A stretch of DNA of 64,000 nucleotides from positions 9,632,556-9,696,555 of the forward strand of contig OX465110.1 of assembly GCA_949987565.1 (NCBI GenBank), in the 5' to 3' direction. The notes under the pieces are model-generated. The model saw only the letters and a program-made list of their open reading frames with translations, ran no database searches and was not told the DNA's origin. Shown in pieces: positions 55,801 to 64,000 of this stretch. A program made the translations under genes and the position numbers. Numbering within the stretch: the first letter of the stretch is position 1; each line of letters opens with the position of its first letter. This DNA is from Luidia sarsii (taxonomy: Eukaryota > Echinodermata > Asteroidea > Paxillosida > Luidiidae).

Positions 55801-58800
55801 AACATAAGAACCCGTAAGTATATTGCGTAATACCCGCTGGTCGCTATCGCAGTATCGGAGCGCCGCGCCAGGCATGCTTTCAGTTTCTACATCGATAATA
55901 AAATCGGCAACAAGCAACATCGATAATAAAATCGGCAACCTCAATAATAAAATTGCCAACATCGATAATAAAATCGGCAACATCGATAATAAAATTGGCA
56001 ACAAGCAACATCGATAATAAAATTGGCAACAAGCGACATCGATAATAACATCGGCAACAAGCTACATCGATAATAAAATCGGCAACAAGAAACACCGATT
56101 AAAAAAAAACCTTTACTTGAGGTTTTCCTGGGTTTCTTTGACGACCAAAACAATTAAGCAGCATTGTTTAAACATTCTGCGGTCATTAGAATCATGGTGT
56201 CCAAAACGGAAATGATCACTTGTGAAATCAACAGCGACACGTGCATCTTGTAGACTGGTTCCCTCCCATTCGACCAGGAGTAAAACGGCATGTGTGAGGC
56301 CGCTGTGGCGGGAACCATGCTGAAAAAACACTGGCCTGTACCCGTACTGCTGGGTATTAAAGTGCGTATGTGCGGTGCACAAGCCCTTCATGTTGCATCA
56401 TCGCACTGCACATGGTGCAGAGTGCGTTGGTTTCGCGACAAAAAAAAATCTGGCAGGGTCATATCTGGCAGGGTCATATTCCAGGCATGCGCAGTCCGAT
56501 TAGGTCATATTTCAGGCACGTGCAGTTCGGCGGCCTTGGCCTGCAAAGCAATAATTTTTGAATCGCGATCCACTTTCCGAAAATATTGCCGTGTGTAGAC
56601 TCGTGCACAAAAACAAATCGATTCTTGAATCGCGATGATGCGGTCCACTTTTTGACGGTTTTCCTTTTCTAGCGGGATTGCATCTAATGATAACCATTGC
56701 TAAAAAGACAACTCTATTCAATGACACCAAGATTCAAGTTTTTAGTTGATACAAATTTGGTTCCCCTTTTAAAGTTGAATCGGATGCCACTGCGTTTTAC
56801 AATCTCATAAACAAAGTAAAGATACGTTGTTAAAAAAAAAAACTCAAAAAAATGGAACCAGGTATCCAATACCTTCGGTCGGGTTCCGGATACCTGGGTT
56901 TTCTGCCCAGCCCAATATTGTTGTAGCCCTGGGATCCCCTGGCCGGTGTATAAGCTCATTTGGCCATATGGAAACATTCCATCATAACCATTACTTATCA
57001 GTCCCTAGTCTCTATGCTCTACTTATGCACTGTTCTTGCACATCACAATGATGCACAGCATGTTATGTAACATCAGCATTGGCTTTACCTAGTTTCAAGG
57101 TAGACAAACAAGAGTACATGTATACTGTTTGAAATGTCGTGTTCCTCCGGTTTTTTCACAACTGCAAACCTATTACTCCTGCTATTTTCACCATGAAAAC
57201 CTTCAAATCTTTTACTGGTCAGCCTAAAAACTGCCTATGATGCTTCAAGAGCTTGTTTCAAAGAAAAAGGGAAAAGGAATAGATGCATAGGTAAAAAGGA
57301 ATAGGTAGATACAATGAAGCCCTGTACTAAGGTGGTTTTTTTCTTTTTTCAGACAAAACATATCTTGTTTAAATAAACAAATATCTTGTTTGTTTTCTTT
57401 CATTTTGATTCCGATAGCTTTTAGATCTTTGTATTTTGGAGGTAGACTGCCTACGATTTGATTACAGCATCATTGCAGCGTCAGCCTTGTATCACATGAC
57501 ATCACAGGAGCTAGCTTTAACAGTCACAGGTGAGCATTGCTGGTCCAAGGTTTATGTTACATGCATTATTTGATGTTGGAATAACTTGGGCAGGGCACTG
57601 CTCAGATTACCAGAAGTAATGAAACCTTCCAGCATATGTAAAACCCCTTAGCATGCCATACACCTCTACTGACATAAATACTCATCTGCATCACAGGATG
57701 GAAATTGTGCTATTGTTTAATCATGCTGGATTGCTTGCTCTGATGATGGAGAGATAAAGCTCTCTGCAATGTAAGCAGGCATGCCTGCTTGTTCTGAAAA
57801 CATGAAAAGTGAATTTACAAGTTGCCTGTGTGACCAGCAAACATCAGATGGCTATAGGGATGCTCTGTTAAGGCCGCCGCACACGAGAGCTATCTTTTGG
57901 TGAGATTTCTGCCGCGGCAAGAGACCATGAGACAAATATCTGTCCTGTTTGGTTTTGGCAACCACGTGAATAGGGTTTGCGCTTTCATTGGCCAGTTACT
58001 ATATTTTTTGCTCAGGACGTAGCTCAAGTTGCCGCACACAATGTGTTTTCATCCACGAGAGGTTTCGAAAGCGCACGCCCTATTATTCACATGGTTGCCA
58101 AAATCAAACAGGATAGATATTGGTCTCATAGCCTCTTGAGGCAGAAATCTCACCAAAAGTTCAGCGCACACAGTGAGCTACGTGCTGAGCTAACGACCTC
58201 GAGAGAATTTCAGCGGCCTTTAGGATGTGCTTATTCCCTGAGTGGTATATGTGTGTCAAACCAAGACAGAATGCCTTATGGAAAGTATTACCAACAAGGA
58301 TTGCTTCATCTGATTGGGTGGCTTGTCTTTCCCATGCTGGCTTTTATGAAGTGCCCAAAGGTTTAAAGGTCACCCACAACCAAAATTTAAGAATTTGCCT
58401 GAGGTATTTTCCCCTTGCATTCTTGTTTGATGACAGGACTGAAGTGGGATGACATAGCAGCGTGTGTTCAGTGGATGTCAGCATTTGCAATAACAATACA
58501 GGAAGCTGGTCTAACAGAACTGAGATGCTTCAGACAAATCTGTTCAGACGATGCTCACAACATTCAAACACATGCCAATCAACTGAGTCTTTTGGTGAGT
58601 ACTTGGTGATCTCACCGAATGTCAACCAAAAGTTTTAAAATAAACCCCCCCCCCCAAAAAAAAATGGACAATTGTTTGAACATATTTATATTGTCATGCA
58701 CAAATCATTCAATTGATTTAATACAGTTTGACATCAACCCTAACACTGCCTTAACTTCTAGATACCACAATGATGTTTTCCTAAAGTGCTATTTCAGTTT

Positions 58801-59408
58801 CATACTTAACCACTTCACGCCGGGCAATTTTCCAGTGCCCATGACCGCCATATGTTTTTTTTTAACAATGCATCATTTTCAAATCTCACTAAAACAATAA
58901 GATAAATGTATTTCTGTGAATTAAATAAATAAGGATATACTATGGGTAAAAGAGAGTAAAACCTGGCACAATTATCTGGTATCTGTGTGGCTTTTGAGCA
59001 ATTGTTGCTGCTAATCTCGCAATTCATGTGGCAACTTGCCTCAATATTGGTCTTTGTCATGATTAGTATTGATTTGTTCTAAGCTGAAGAGTCTTTGTTT
59101 AAAATGTGGACAATTGTGGTGCCCGGATTCTTCGGGCCCCGTTGCATAGTCAAACCAACAGAGCTCTGATTTTGGAGGTCCCGGGGCGAAGTTGTTTAAA
59201 AAAAATGGGACTTCCTGTTTTGACAGGTACCTTTTGTAAATTGATTTCTTTGCTAAGACTGATAAACCTCATTTCCTTTCCTCAGGATAAAGCGCTCGAA
59301 ATATTACAGAGGATCACACAGCCAGTTGACCAGAGTCCCATCCATGTTTCTGGGGTTCTAACCCCACCCCAAAGTCATCGCAAGAGCCATGTGCAGTCAT
59401 TTTGCTGA
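40882..59408 (+). CDS. CCNE: Cyclin E, 428 aa, ten coding exons
   Basis: Exons: 40882-40895, 41073-41190, 41382-41438, 44179-44493, 45752-45898, 54230-54325, 55294-55440, 57418-57529, 58437-58594 and 59286-59408; 1287 nt, all junctions GT-AG and in frame. Cyclin E activates Cdk2 in the nucleus at the G1/S transition. Seen here: MPRR start as in vertebrates; basic NLS SRKRK (34-38); an N-terminal degron LVPTPHQE (T83, like human T62); the centrosome-type motif NWADSAEVW (123-131); cyclin box [11 protein letters not shown] (158-168) through [16 protein letters not shown]; the second fold from [10 protein letters not shown] with EVDCLRF (306-312); and a C-terminal LTPPQS degron (T414, S418, like human T380/S384) for the Fbw7 ligase. 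Human CCNE1 is 410 aa. Intron 5 (8.3 kb) is filled with repeats. Confidence 0.96.
41073..41190 (+). CDS. CCNE: Cyclin E coding exon 2
   Basis: Acceptor TTTATAG, donor GTGAGG. Encodes residues 5-44 with the NLS SRKRK. Confidence 0.85.
41382..41438 (+). CDS. CCNE: Cyclin E coding exon 3
   Basis: A 57-nt, phase-0 exon (19 codons) after TATTGCAG, donor GTTGGT. It is symmetrical, so it could be skipped without a frameshift. Confidence 0.75.
41700..42540. repeat. Intronic repeat related to the 12.1-kb MITE
   Basis: 42160-42260 shares 'ttttgtggtg', 'gaccgtcgtctggttga' and 'gtcacaaaatca' with 12275-12405. 42360-42400 shares 'ccaccctttta'. The minus-strand open frame at 41887-42252 falls in this repeat and has no known similarity. 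Confidence 0.45.
42905..43409 (+). mobile_element. Inverted-repeat element, about 505 bp, in cyclin E intron 3
   Basis: The left end GCCTTTCC, ATGCAAATTAGACCT, GCATG, AATTGGTTGGCAA recurs as the inverted complement at 43345-43409, so about 65-bp arms with small gaps. The centre is unique and non-coding. Confidence 0.6.
44179..44493 (+). CDS. CCNE: Cyclin E coding exon 4
   Basis: 315 nt, phase 0, acceptor CTCCACAG, donor GTAAGT. Encodes residues 64-168: the TP degron, the NWADSAEVW motif and the first helix of the cyclin box. Confidence 0.95.
44650..44740. repeat. Inverted pair of Penelope tail fragments
   Basis: 'gggcctgatgttttgatcct' with AGCAGGACCTTT is followed after a few bases by its near-exact complement (AAAGGTCCTGCTAGG ... 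ACATCAGACCC). Each arm is the conserved tail of the Penelope copies at 23.7 and 35.0 kb, here without any coding part. Confidence 0.65.
44764..45655 (+). mobile_element. Non-autonomous element with TTTTCACACA termini, about 0.9 kb
   Basis: Left TTTTCACACAGCTCTGTAC; right is the complement of TTTTCACACAAAGCTGTTAC. Further 'ttcacacta' and 'ccgggtaa' motifs recur inside near both ends. Non-coding. Located in cyclin E intron 4. Confidence 0.55.
45705..45727 (+). repeat. (CT)n microsatellite
   Basis: A pure CT dinucleotide run just upstream of the exon 5 acceptor, where it could act as part of the polypyrimidine tract. Confidence 0.85.
45752..45898 (+). CDS. CCNE: Cyclin E coding exon 5
   Basis: 147 nt, phase 0, acceptor TGTCCAG, donor GTAAGT. 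Encodes [20 protein letters not shown] through ALFIAAKLE, the core of the cyclin box. Confidence 0.96.
45970..46522 (+). mobile_element. pogo/Tigger-like MITE, about 550 bp
   Basis: TCGACTCCCGTTATAACGAG at the left has its exact complement at the right (46500-46519). Several internal 'gttataacga' copies occur. TA dinucleotides lie next to both ends, as expected of Tc1/mariner-class insertion. No transposase. Inserted 71 bp after cyclin E exon 5. Confidence 0.75.
46911..47426 (+). repeat. 16-bp minisatellite, left part
   Basis: Tandem CCCATCACTACACACA with 14-bp variants and A/G (CACTAC or CACTGC) and CCC/CAC differences. Because 16 is not a multiple of three, the array is open in all frames. 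It is continuous in kind with 50238-53345; the two parts are separated by an inserted hAT-like element. Confidence 0.95.
47427..50237. mobile_element. hAT-like element, 2.8 kb, inserted in a minisatellite
   Basis: CAGCGGTCTCACCAGG at the left; the right end is the complement of CAGCGGTCTCGCCAGG (one mismatch in 16). The flanking 8 bp are ATCACTAC (47419-47426) and ATCACTGC (50238-50245), a near-duplication that differs only at a site that also varies within the array. CAG-starting ends and 8-bp duplications are typical of hAT. I recognise no transposase; the frames at 47891-48229 (minus) and 48847-49380 (plus) have no family match, so it is probably non-autonomous. It contains (TACATG)n at 49803-49960 and a GCGTGGCG-rich right end. 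Confidence 0.75.
50238..53345 (+). repeat. 16-bp minisatellite, right part, about 3.1 kb
   Basis: Same CCCATCACTACACACA unit and variants as 46911-47426, about 195 units. Two frames stay open for more than 1000 codons, which is an artefact of the unit. The plus strand, which is the cyclin E sense strand, is almost free of G. It lies in cyclin E intron 5, ending about 0.9 kb before exon 6. Confidence 0.97.
53346..53632 (+). repeat. 248-bp tandem duplication of the array edge
   Basis: The unique edge ATTAAAGAAGAATTGTGTCC...TTTTCCTTACAC occurs at 53346 and again 248 bases later at 53594, with minisatellite units between, so the array end plus its flank was duplicated. Confidence 0.85.
53633..54229 (+). 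other. End of cyclin E intron 5
   Basis: Apart from a stretch with repeated 'tacgcaac' motifs at 53800-53935, probably transposon-derived, I see nothing here up to the exon 6 acceptor. Confidence 0.4.
54230..54325 (+). CDS. CCNE: Cyclin E coding exon 6
   Basis: 96 nt, phase 0, acceptor TCTTACAG, donor GTATAG. Encodes [17 protein letters not shown] and the helix [13 protein letters not shown]. Confidence 0.95.
55294..55440 (+). CDS. CCNE: Cyclin E coding exon 7
   Basis: 147 nt, phase 0, acceptor TTTCCAG, donor GTTGGT. Encodes [20 protein letters not shown] and the start of the C-terminal cyclin fold. Confidence 0.95.
55679..56910 (+). mobile_element. Non-autonomous element with CTGGGCAG ends and internal tandem repeat
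   Basis: CTGGGCAG at the left and CTGCCCAG at the right bracket GGGTATCCGG-type sequence near both ends ('accggatacc', 55748-55795 and 56880-56895). Inside, about ten copies of a roughly 21-bp ATCGATAATAAAATCGGCAA unit run from 55885 to 56095, followed by the segment shared with 2480-3420. An outer, older border near 55484 (CAGGGTTGTCC) is possible. Confidence 0.5.
57418..57529 (+). CDS. CCNE: Cyclin E coding exon 8
   Basis: 112 nt, starts phase 0 after CCGATAG and ends phase 1 at GTGAGC. Encodes [18 protein letters not shown] and [15 protein letters not shown]. Confidence 0.95.
57871..58219 (+). mobile_element. Harbinger-like MITE, 349 bp, almost entirely palindromic
   Basis: AGGCCGC at the left and its complement at the right, flanked by TTA on both sides (57868-57870 and 58220-58222). 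Nearly the whole element is an imperfect inverted repeat: TTTTGGTGAGATTTCTGCC (57895) and GGCAACCACGTGAATA (57957) each have complements at 58140 and 58085. The 3-bp TTA duplication fits PIF/Harbinger. Confidence 0.75.
58437..58594 (+). CDS. CCNE: Cyclin E coding exon 9
   Basis: 158 nt, phase 1 to 0, acceptor GATGACAG, donor GTGAGT. Encodes [16 protein letters not shown] and [16 protein letters not shown]; the latter matches the vertebrate EDAHNIQTH motif. Confidence 0.96.
58806..59199 (-). mobile_element. piggyBac-like MITE, second copy with TTAA ends
   Basis: TTAA at 58806-58809 and 59196-59199. The reverse complement matches 752-1120 along most of its length ('ttcg-cccgggacctcc', 'aacaaagactctt-agcttagaacaaa-caata', 'aagttgccacatgaattgc'). 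Shorter than the first copy through internal deletion. In cyclin E intron 9. Confidence 0.75.
59286..59408 (+). CDS. CCNE: Cyclin E coding exon 10 (terminal)
   Basis: 123 nt after TTCCTCAG, stop TGA at 59406-59408. Encodes [12 protein letters not shown] and the degron [12 protein letters not shown], close to the human SGLLTPPQSGKK. Confidence 0.95.
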   Translation, partial: DKALEILQRITQPVDQSPIHVSGVLTPPQSHRKSHVQSFC

Positions 59409-61398
59409 TAACAAACAAATCATAGTTTGCCTAACAATTTTCTTTGCAAAGATGGCTTTTTTTACGGGTGTTTCAAATAACAGCTGATATCATTTACCGG
59501 TAGATACAATGAAGTATGTTATGATTGATACAGCCTCATATATTCCTGGTTGCTTAGTGAGCAGAGAGGACACATCTGAAGCTAAATGTACATAGGATTG
59601 TACACAAAAATGTTTACTTCATCAGACAACAGTACCCAGTACATGTTGCCCCTCCCAAACCTCTTTCTTTTTTTACATTTTATACAAGTCTGCCATGTTA
59701 GTGCCATTCACAAAATATTGGTCCCATATTTTGTTAAAAATGTACATTAAACACTCTTTTGAAGTATCAGATCATTCAGATGTTTTTCCCACTTGAAAGA
59801 GAAAATCCCTGTTAGGCATTCCTCATCATTTCCAACACTGCCATTGTATTAGCTTCTCCAGGTAGACCTTTGTTGTAAGTTGGGCTGTAATAACATTTGA
59901 GCTATGGAGGGCTGACTGGGGTCGACCCAGGGGAGCTCATCACATTAATGTATTTGTATGAGGTCCTGATAGGTAGACCTCATTCCAATTGCAAACTCAG
60001 TATAAGACTATGGGAATGTAGATCAACAGTTCACAGGGTATTCTTTATAAAAAAAACATTCCATCGGCAGAGAAACCTTTGTTGTTGTTTTTACAGAAAC
60101 ACGGTGCCTCTTTGCTCCCACAGTTGTAGCACATTGAAAAAAAAGGTACTCAAATTTCGAAAGAAAAAAGATACATTTTTAGAATGGTTTCATTTGGGTT
60201 TTAATTTTTTTTTAGCTTCTAATTCTTTGACTTCCCAGCCAATCCTCACACTTATAACTTATAGAAAGTAGAACCCCTCTCGTAAAATTGTCTTCTGTAT
60301 AATCAAAGATCTAACCATGTCCATGTCATGGAGGTAAATTACAAAATAGCATTTGGACGCCTTGATTCTTATGTGGTTGTCTACACTTTCCAGGCAATGA
60401 CAACTTGAACATGACCACAAATTTGGTTTGCAAAGAGATGTTTCTGTGGGCTTTTTTTCGATTTGTTTATTTGTTTATTTTTTAACTTTATTGAATTCAT
60501 GGCAATGCCTGGAATTTTAGACTTAATTGTACAGCTCTTTGCAGACATGTGTAAGTTATTGGAGTGAAAACCTTTGCCTAAATTAAAAACGGGTAATAAT
60601 ATCTATTTGTTAAGACTTTAATGAGTGGTTGTGAAGGGAAAGGTTTGACTACTTCTTTTAAGTCTTATGTAGGTATCATTTGATTTTTTTAAGGGGAAAA
60701 ACAACCATTTTTATTCAAAATGAATGTCTTTTGAAATGAATTTATTTCTAATAAATGTGTATGCACAATATATTTCGTCCCGCGTTCAACTTTTGTTTGC
60801 CTTTTGGAACTTGATGACTTCTCCAAGTCAAACAGCAATATATCATTAAAGTTGTTTAATTGTATATTGATTTTTCATACTGTATAATTTGCCATTTATA
60901 AAAGTATAGAGTGATCTCACATGCTTATTCTTTGAAATAGGTGATATGATTCGAGGCAGTAGATGTTACAAATGATTCTGGAGACTAAAAGCAATGCAAT
61001 TGGTTGATTGGGCATACAATACATCTAACATAAACATCAATCATGTACAGTACAATGCATAGGGGACTTGCTGGCAGGCACTAGTTGATGGTTAATGCAG
61101 AAATTTTGAAGTCCGTCATTGCCATGTCTCCCGTGCCAAGGAGAGCGTCAATCCTGAATGATAGGTCCAACCAAATGCCCCCTTTTTGGTCATTATTTCT
61201 GAGGTGTCAAGAAGAACACTTTGGAGGGAACAATGGTTCTTCCCATCATTTCTTCACCACATGCTTGTATTTCCCTTTCATATGGGGTGGCTGAGCTGCC
61301 TGCTTCATTCAATCTTTCTGGGGGTGGGGCTGCTGCTCCCCGTTTACACATATTGGTCTTCTTTTTTCAAATGAAATTCATTCTATCTGAAATTTCTC

Positions 61399-61442
61399 TT
61401 AAATTTAGTGGGCCTGACATTTCGATCCTAGCAGGACCTTTC
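61399..61442 (-). repeat. Solo Penelope tail fragment
   Basis: 'gtgggcctgacatttcgatc' with CTAGCAGGACCTTT is the same conserved tail as at 35000-35030, with no coding part attached. Confidence 0.65.
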
Positions 61443-62563
61443 TCTGAAATTTCTCTTCAGAGAATAATTTTTATTTTTAACCAGTTCCCCATATGATTGT
61501 GCTGGGCATATACATGTATTTTTTATTTGCTTAGGAATTGAAATATTTCAGTTATAAAGTAATAAAAATGAGACAAATTTGATTCAATTATTGCCCCATA
61601 TTCCCACTTTCCCAAAGGAAAATTTAATTTATTCAGAACTTGGACCAATCCATCACCTTAACTGTGGTCAGTGTATCTCTATATGAGGCTAGTATCCTCA
61701 CTGATTATGTGTATCTTGCTGTGTAATGCCTAATATTTATTGTTTTCTGTACAGAAAGTTTCTATAACAATTGTATTTGTTTCATAAAATAGACTTCTGG
61801 ATAACAGAGTAAAACTGTAAAGTCACTATGTGGTTGTGTGATGAGGGGTGTTACTGTGTATATGTCGGACAGGTTTTTATATTTGCATTTAATGTTCACT
61901 CAATATTCAGTTTCATCTAATTTCATACATGTTCATCATTTGGCAATTCACTATCAATGAATGCATAATAATTTTAGGCGAGGGGGTATTCCATTTTTAT
62001 TCCATTTTTTTCTAAGCAAAGTTAGGCAGCAATAAGATGTGGCTTTTGCTTACACAGTTAATTAATAGGTGTACATGTATAATTTGTTTTGGTAAAATTG
62101 CAGTCAGAGGCTTGAGACTCAGCTGTTTGGTTTCTTTGTTTTTGTCTGAATTCCTCAATAATTATAAATACTACGCTCCTTTAGGAATTCTTAAGGGCTT
62201 CTTCAACACCAATCAGAGGGAAAATAAGGAGCATAATGCCTTTAGTGATTTCTTTAATTCCCTAATACACTATGTGTATGCTTTCTTTTCGATACACTTA
62301 TGACATCAATATAATGTGTTGTTTTACTATGTGAAGCCACCATGTAATATCAACATCAATGTTGGCATATATGACCATTTCTGTCATCCTCTTGAGTTTC
62401 ATAAAAAAAGCAAACAGGTGGTGGTGAACAATTCAAACAATTTAATTCAGAGTGAAGCATTTCCTTTTCTAGCCATGACAATGATTTTGTGGTGAATTGT
62501 ACAAGACTAATTTAATTAGCCATTGTATCAGAGTGATTGTCATACCATTAATTTAAATTGATC

Positions 62564-62621
62564 TTTAAATTGATCTTTGAATTGATCTTTAAATTGATCT
62601 TTGAATTTAAATTGATCTTTG
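62564..62621 (+). repeat. 13-bp AT-rich tandem repeat
   Basis: About four units of AAATTGATCTTTG with single-base variants. Confidence 0.75.
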
Positions 62622-63596
62622 TTTGACAACATTTTAATCTTGAATGATAAAGAATTTCAGTTTCAATAAGAGCATGGACATTTAATTCATTCCTTGGTCA
62701 AAATGGAATATTAGGAATTAGGAAATTGAAGATTGATGTTTTAAAATAGTTGTGAAAACCTTAATTATTCTGTCCCAGATTTTAAGAGAAAATCAAAGCA
62801 TACAAAGGAAAAGCACATTTTGTTTCTGATGAATTTTCCTGTTCTTTTCTTAATAATGTACATTTTTAATCAATTTGGATGTTGTGATGCAAACAAATTA
62901 TGTCTATATAGGAATCAATTTTGGCATGATTTTTCAGCCATTAGAAAAGAAATCATTTTTATTTAATCCACTGTGCATCCATTTTGAGGTCAAATCATTA
63001 ATTGGTTTTGCCAGAATTTAATCTTGAGTTTTGAGGTAATTTGTTGTTACATTGAACACCTATTTCTTCATCGTTTTATGTTTACGTTTGATTTCAAACA
63101 TAATTATACCAAACCTTTGTTGCTGGAAGTATTTATTCACCAATATGTACAGGAGTTTTCTGTGTTCTAAAGATATGGATGATTGAAAATAGAGGAACTC
63201 TAAGACTGACTAAAAGTGGTTATAAAAAATCAATTAACATTCCAACAAATCAATTTTTCAATCAAGTGGTTTTTTTCCTGAATTTTCTTTGCACCACAAG
63301 TTTGCAGAAAAAAATTTCATTTATATTCAGGAAATTGTAGTGAGACAACCACTTGCGATTAAATTGCTTTTTTTTTAAAGGAAATACTACCAAAAAAATG
63401 GATAACATCAAATTTATGACACTTTGATAGTGATGGAAATGTAAGTGTTATCAACTGGACCTCATCCTCACCACAAGCCAGTCATTTTGATAATTTCTCA
63501 GTTTTAATTGATTTGAATTTATATAGCCTTAGTTTGTTATGGATTGTAAACAACTATTCCTACTTTTATATTAAAAATGAATGTCTGGTGCTTTGG

Positions 63597-63602
63597 AATA
63601 AA
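63597..63602 (+). terminator. Candidate polyadenylation signal AATAAA
   Basis: Canonical hexamer with downstream GT-rich sequence (63620-63665), 4.2 kb after the cyclin E stop. It may belong to cyclin E or be fortuitous. Confidence 0.3.
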
Positions 63603-63699
63603 GACATCGGGGAAAATTAGATGTTTCGTGGGTCTGTTTCAAAAAGTGTCCTCATGTGTTTATGTACTGAGAAGTAAGTGCTCAAATTCTGCAAATATT

Positions 63700-63960
63700 T
63701 TAGTCAAACAAAGGATTAACTGATTTTTAAGGAAAACTTACTGGACGGGACCTTAAACCTAGGACCTCTGGTTTTGCGCTCCGGATTCAAAGTTTTCATT
63801 GCCAATTTCCGTGTTCTTTTATGCATCCACCTTGAGTGATCGATCCCCGAGCTGCTGTAGCCAGGTGTACAACAATTGATTGTCTGAATCTGAATTAAAA
63901 GGGGGCGCTATCCCTAGAGATAATTATACGGCCGTCCGGGCAAAGAAAGTTGACAATTTC
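63700..63960 (-). repeat. Composite SINE copy, minus orientation
   Basis: On the minus strand: 'ttgttgtacacctggctac' body (63855-63880) and the tRNA-like B-box region 'ccagaggtcctaggtttaag' (63755-63775) with the family tail. Degraded. Confidence 0.5.
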
Positions 63961-64000
63961 GCAGTCAGTTTTCATTTACTTTTATTGAAATCAATCAAGA

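Larger units (their letters stand above)
59409..63602 (+). other. Downstream of cyclin E; possible long 3' UTR
   Basis: AT-rich and relatively poor in repeats. AATAAA occurs at 61561-61566 and at 63597-63602; the latter is followed by GT-rich sequence. Which site is used cannot be told. No other gene is recognisable. It contains one Penelope tail piece and a small tandem repeat. Confidence 0.4.

Overview
The window is animal nuclear DNA. It has spliced genes with GT-AG introns, long introns full of transposon debris, dispersed (TACATG)n palindromic microsatellites, tRNA-derived SINE-like repeats, Penelope-like and Ty3/gypsy relics, and many short inverted-repeat elements. The gene content (cyclin E, TP53INP, a C19orf12 homologue, and a BtpA-family protein I do not know from vertebrates) together with the style of repeats suggests a marine invertebrate, probably a non-vertebrate deuterostome such as an echinoderm, hemichordate or amphioxus. 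I cannot name the species.

Four genes can be supported, and the reading frame stays open across every splice junction I assign. (1) Minus strand, 7410-7617: the first coding exon of a C19orf12-like membrane protein; its remaining exon or exons were not found. (2) Plus strand, 13905-15082: a two-exon TP53INP family gene, 234 aa, with the LIR and the SPMENLLIEHPSMSVY block. (3) Minus strand, 34605-20649: a six-exon BtpA/SgcQ-family gene, 282 aa, spread over 14 kb. (4) Plus strand, 40882-59408: a ten-exon cyclin E gene, 428 aa, with NLS, cyclin box, VDCL motif and two Cdc4-type phosphodegrons. A cluster of E2F-type sites lies about 0.6 kb upstream.

Most other sequence is repetitive. 1-7400 is old repeat and MITE-like material. 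7.8-13.7 kb holds several short MITEs. 15.7-20.5 kb is featureless intergenic DNA. The BtpA-like introns contain a Penelope copy split by a Harbinger-like MITE, a Ty3/gypsy pol relic, SINEs, a 2.7-kb array of a 30-bp unit and a foldback element. 34.9-39.5 kb has a second Penelope copy and two more arrays built on the core CAACTCG. Cyclin E intron 5 (8.3 kb) holds a pogo-like MITE and a 16-bp minisatellite cut in two by a 2.8-kb hAT-like element. The very long open frames at 30.2-33.0, 46.8-47.5 and 50.1-53.7 kb are translations of tandem repeats and not genes.

The most informative feature is the gene order. In human, C19orf12 neighbours CCNE1 (19q12) and TP53INP1 neighbours CCNE2 (8q22.1). 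Here one cyclin E gene is linked to both, with the same relative orientations, as expected of the locus before the vertebrate genome duplications.
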